Shown here piece after piece: positions 6,216-6,566 of a stretch of DNA of 6,566 nt; positions within the stretch are counted from its first letter, which is position 1, and every line of letters begins with the position of its first letter. This DNA comes from JBMNTU01 sp050945895 (GTDB lineage: Bacteria; Bacillota; Clostridia; Christensenellales; Christensenellaceae), in the NCBI GenBank assembly GCA_050945895.1, contig JBMNTU010000108.1, positions 1 through 6,566 on the forward strand, read 5' to 3'. The notes beneath the pieces are model-generated. The model did no database searches, had not been told where the DNA came from, and saw only the letters and a program-made list of their open reading frames with translations. The translations under genes were made by a program, and so were the position numbers.

Positions 6216-6566
6216 ACTAATTATTCGATTGTGTTTTGAGCCGCTGTGTATAACGCGTCCAGCATGTGCAAATTCAATCTGCTGGGTGTTTTTTAAGCGA
6301 AACATATACATGCAGTACACAATCATAAACGCACTCAAATATGTTATCATAAGATGCAAAAATAGTAAAGAGAGTATTGCGTTATGTTTCAGAAAAAATG
6401 TAGATAGTGCGTACGCATGCTGTGAATATGCGCGCACAATTGTTTTTGTTAATCTAAAAATACAGCAAATGGTCACCAAAAATACAGCACATGCCCAGAG
6501 ATAAAACGGGCATCTCAGCACCGAGCTAAAACTGCTATCCTTTAGAGTGCTACGAAGCCAATAAAG
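6201..6566 (-). CDS. Possible C-terminal end of a membrane protein, cut by the window edge
   Basis: One minus-strand frame is open from the window edge for 121 codons to a TGA at 6203-6201. It encodes two strongly hydrophobic stretches, about residues 20-38 (FYLWACAVFLVTICCIFRL and neighbours) and 63-89 (LSLLFLHLMITYLSAFMIVY and on). Between them is a short segment with positive charge, and a basic, polar tail follows. That is a normal layout for the end of a membrane protein, but I recognise no family. The stop codon and last five residues fall within the tRNA-Ser half-copy, so the original end may have been replaced by recombination. A plus-strand frame is also open here, so chance cannot be excluded. 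The start is outside the window. Confidence 0.35.
   Translation of the reverse strand, partial: LYWLRSTLKDSSFSSVLRCPFYLWACAVFLVTICCIFRLTKTIVRAYSQHAYALSTFFLKHNAILSLLFLHLMITYLSAFMIVYCMYMFRLKNTQQIEFAHAGRVIHSGSKHNRIISWTDG

Noticed and set aside
6124..6504. Plus-strand frame of 126 codons at the right edge
   Set aside because: It reads antisense through the tRNA half-copy and has no ribosome binding site; the minus-strand frame here gives a more natural membrane-protein pattern.
1..6566. Search for a CRISPR array, integrase, toxin-antitoxin pair or origin
   Set aside because: No regularly spaced repeats, recombinase motifs, small toxin-antitoxin genes or iteron clusters were seen on either strand.

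Overview
This is a bacterial accessory locus. Its core is a two-gene restriction-modification operon on the minus strand, in the order mod then res (5476 down to 154). Mod is a beta-class adenine-type DNA methyltransferase. Res is a DEAD/DEAH-type helicase fused to a C-terminal PD-(D/E)XK nuclease. Together they form a complete, apparently intact Type III-like system, of the large-subunit kind (845 and 926 residues). The DNA is moderately AT-rich with ordinary bacterial signals: Shine-Dalgarno sites, a sigma70-like promoter and a tRNA gene with encoded CCA. I cannot assign a phylum from the sequence alone.

Layout from left to right. Positions 1-118 hold the right end of an IS3-family insertion sequence: the last 28 codons of its plus-strand transposase and a terminal inverted repeat ending in GGTCA. 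It stops 35 bp past the res stop codon, so it probably removed or separated whatever originally followed res. Positions 154-2934 are res and 2939-5476 are mod; they are 4 bp apart and the res ribosome binding site lies in the last codons of mod, so translation is probably coupled. Positions 5477-5964 form a 488-bp intergenic stretch with a good promoter for the operon (-35 TTGCGA, 17-bp spacer, -10 TATAAT), a GC-rich hairpin over the -35 box, a long leader of about 250 nt with a second hairpin, and the intrinsic terminator of the tRNA. Positions 5965-6056 are an intact tRNA-Ser(GGA), also on the minus strand. A 47-bp decayed copy of its 5' half lies 158 bp upstream at 6169-6215. The right edge (6201-6566, minus) is open in one frame and may be the end of a membrane protein gene.

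How it works together (inference from family knowledge): Mod methylates one strand of an asymmetric site and also provides sequence recognition for Res, which uses ATP to communicate between sites and cuts unmodified DNA. The position downstream of a tRNA-Ser gene with a partial tRNA duplicate, next to an IS, fits a horizontally acquired defence island, but no integrase is visible here. I found no wholly new system; the oddities worth checking are the tRNA half-copy, the operon's regulatory leader and the poly-A tract at the start of mod.
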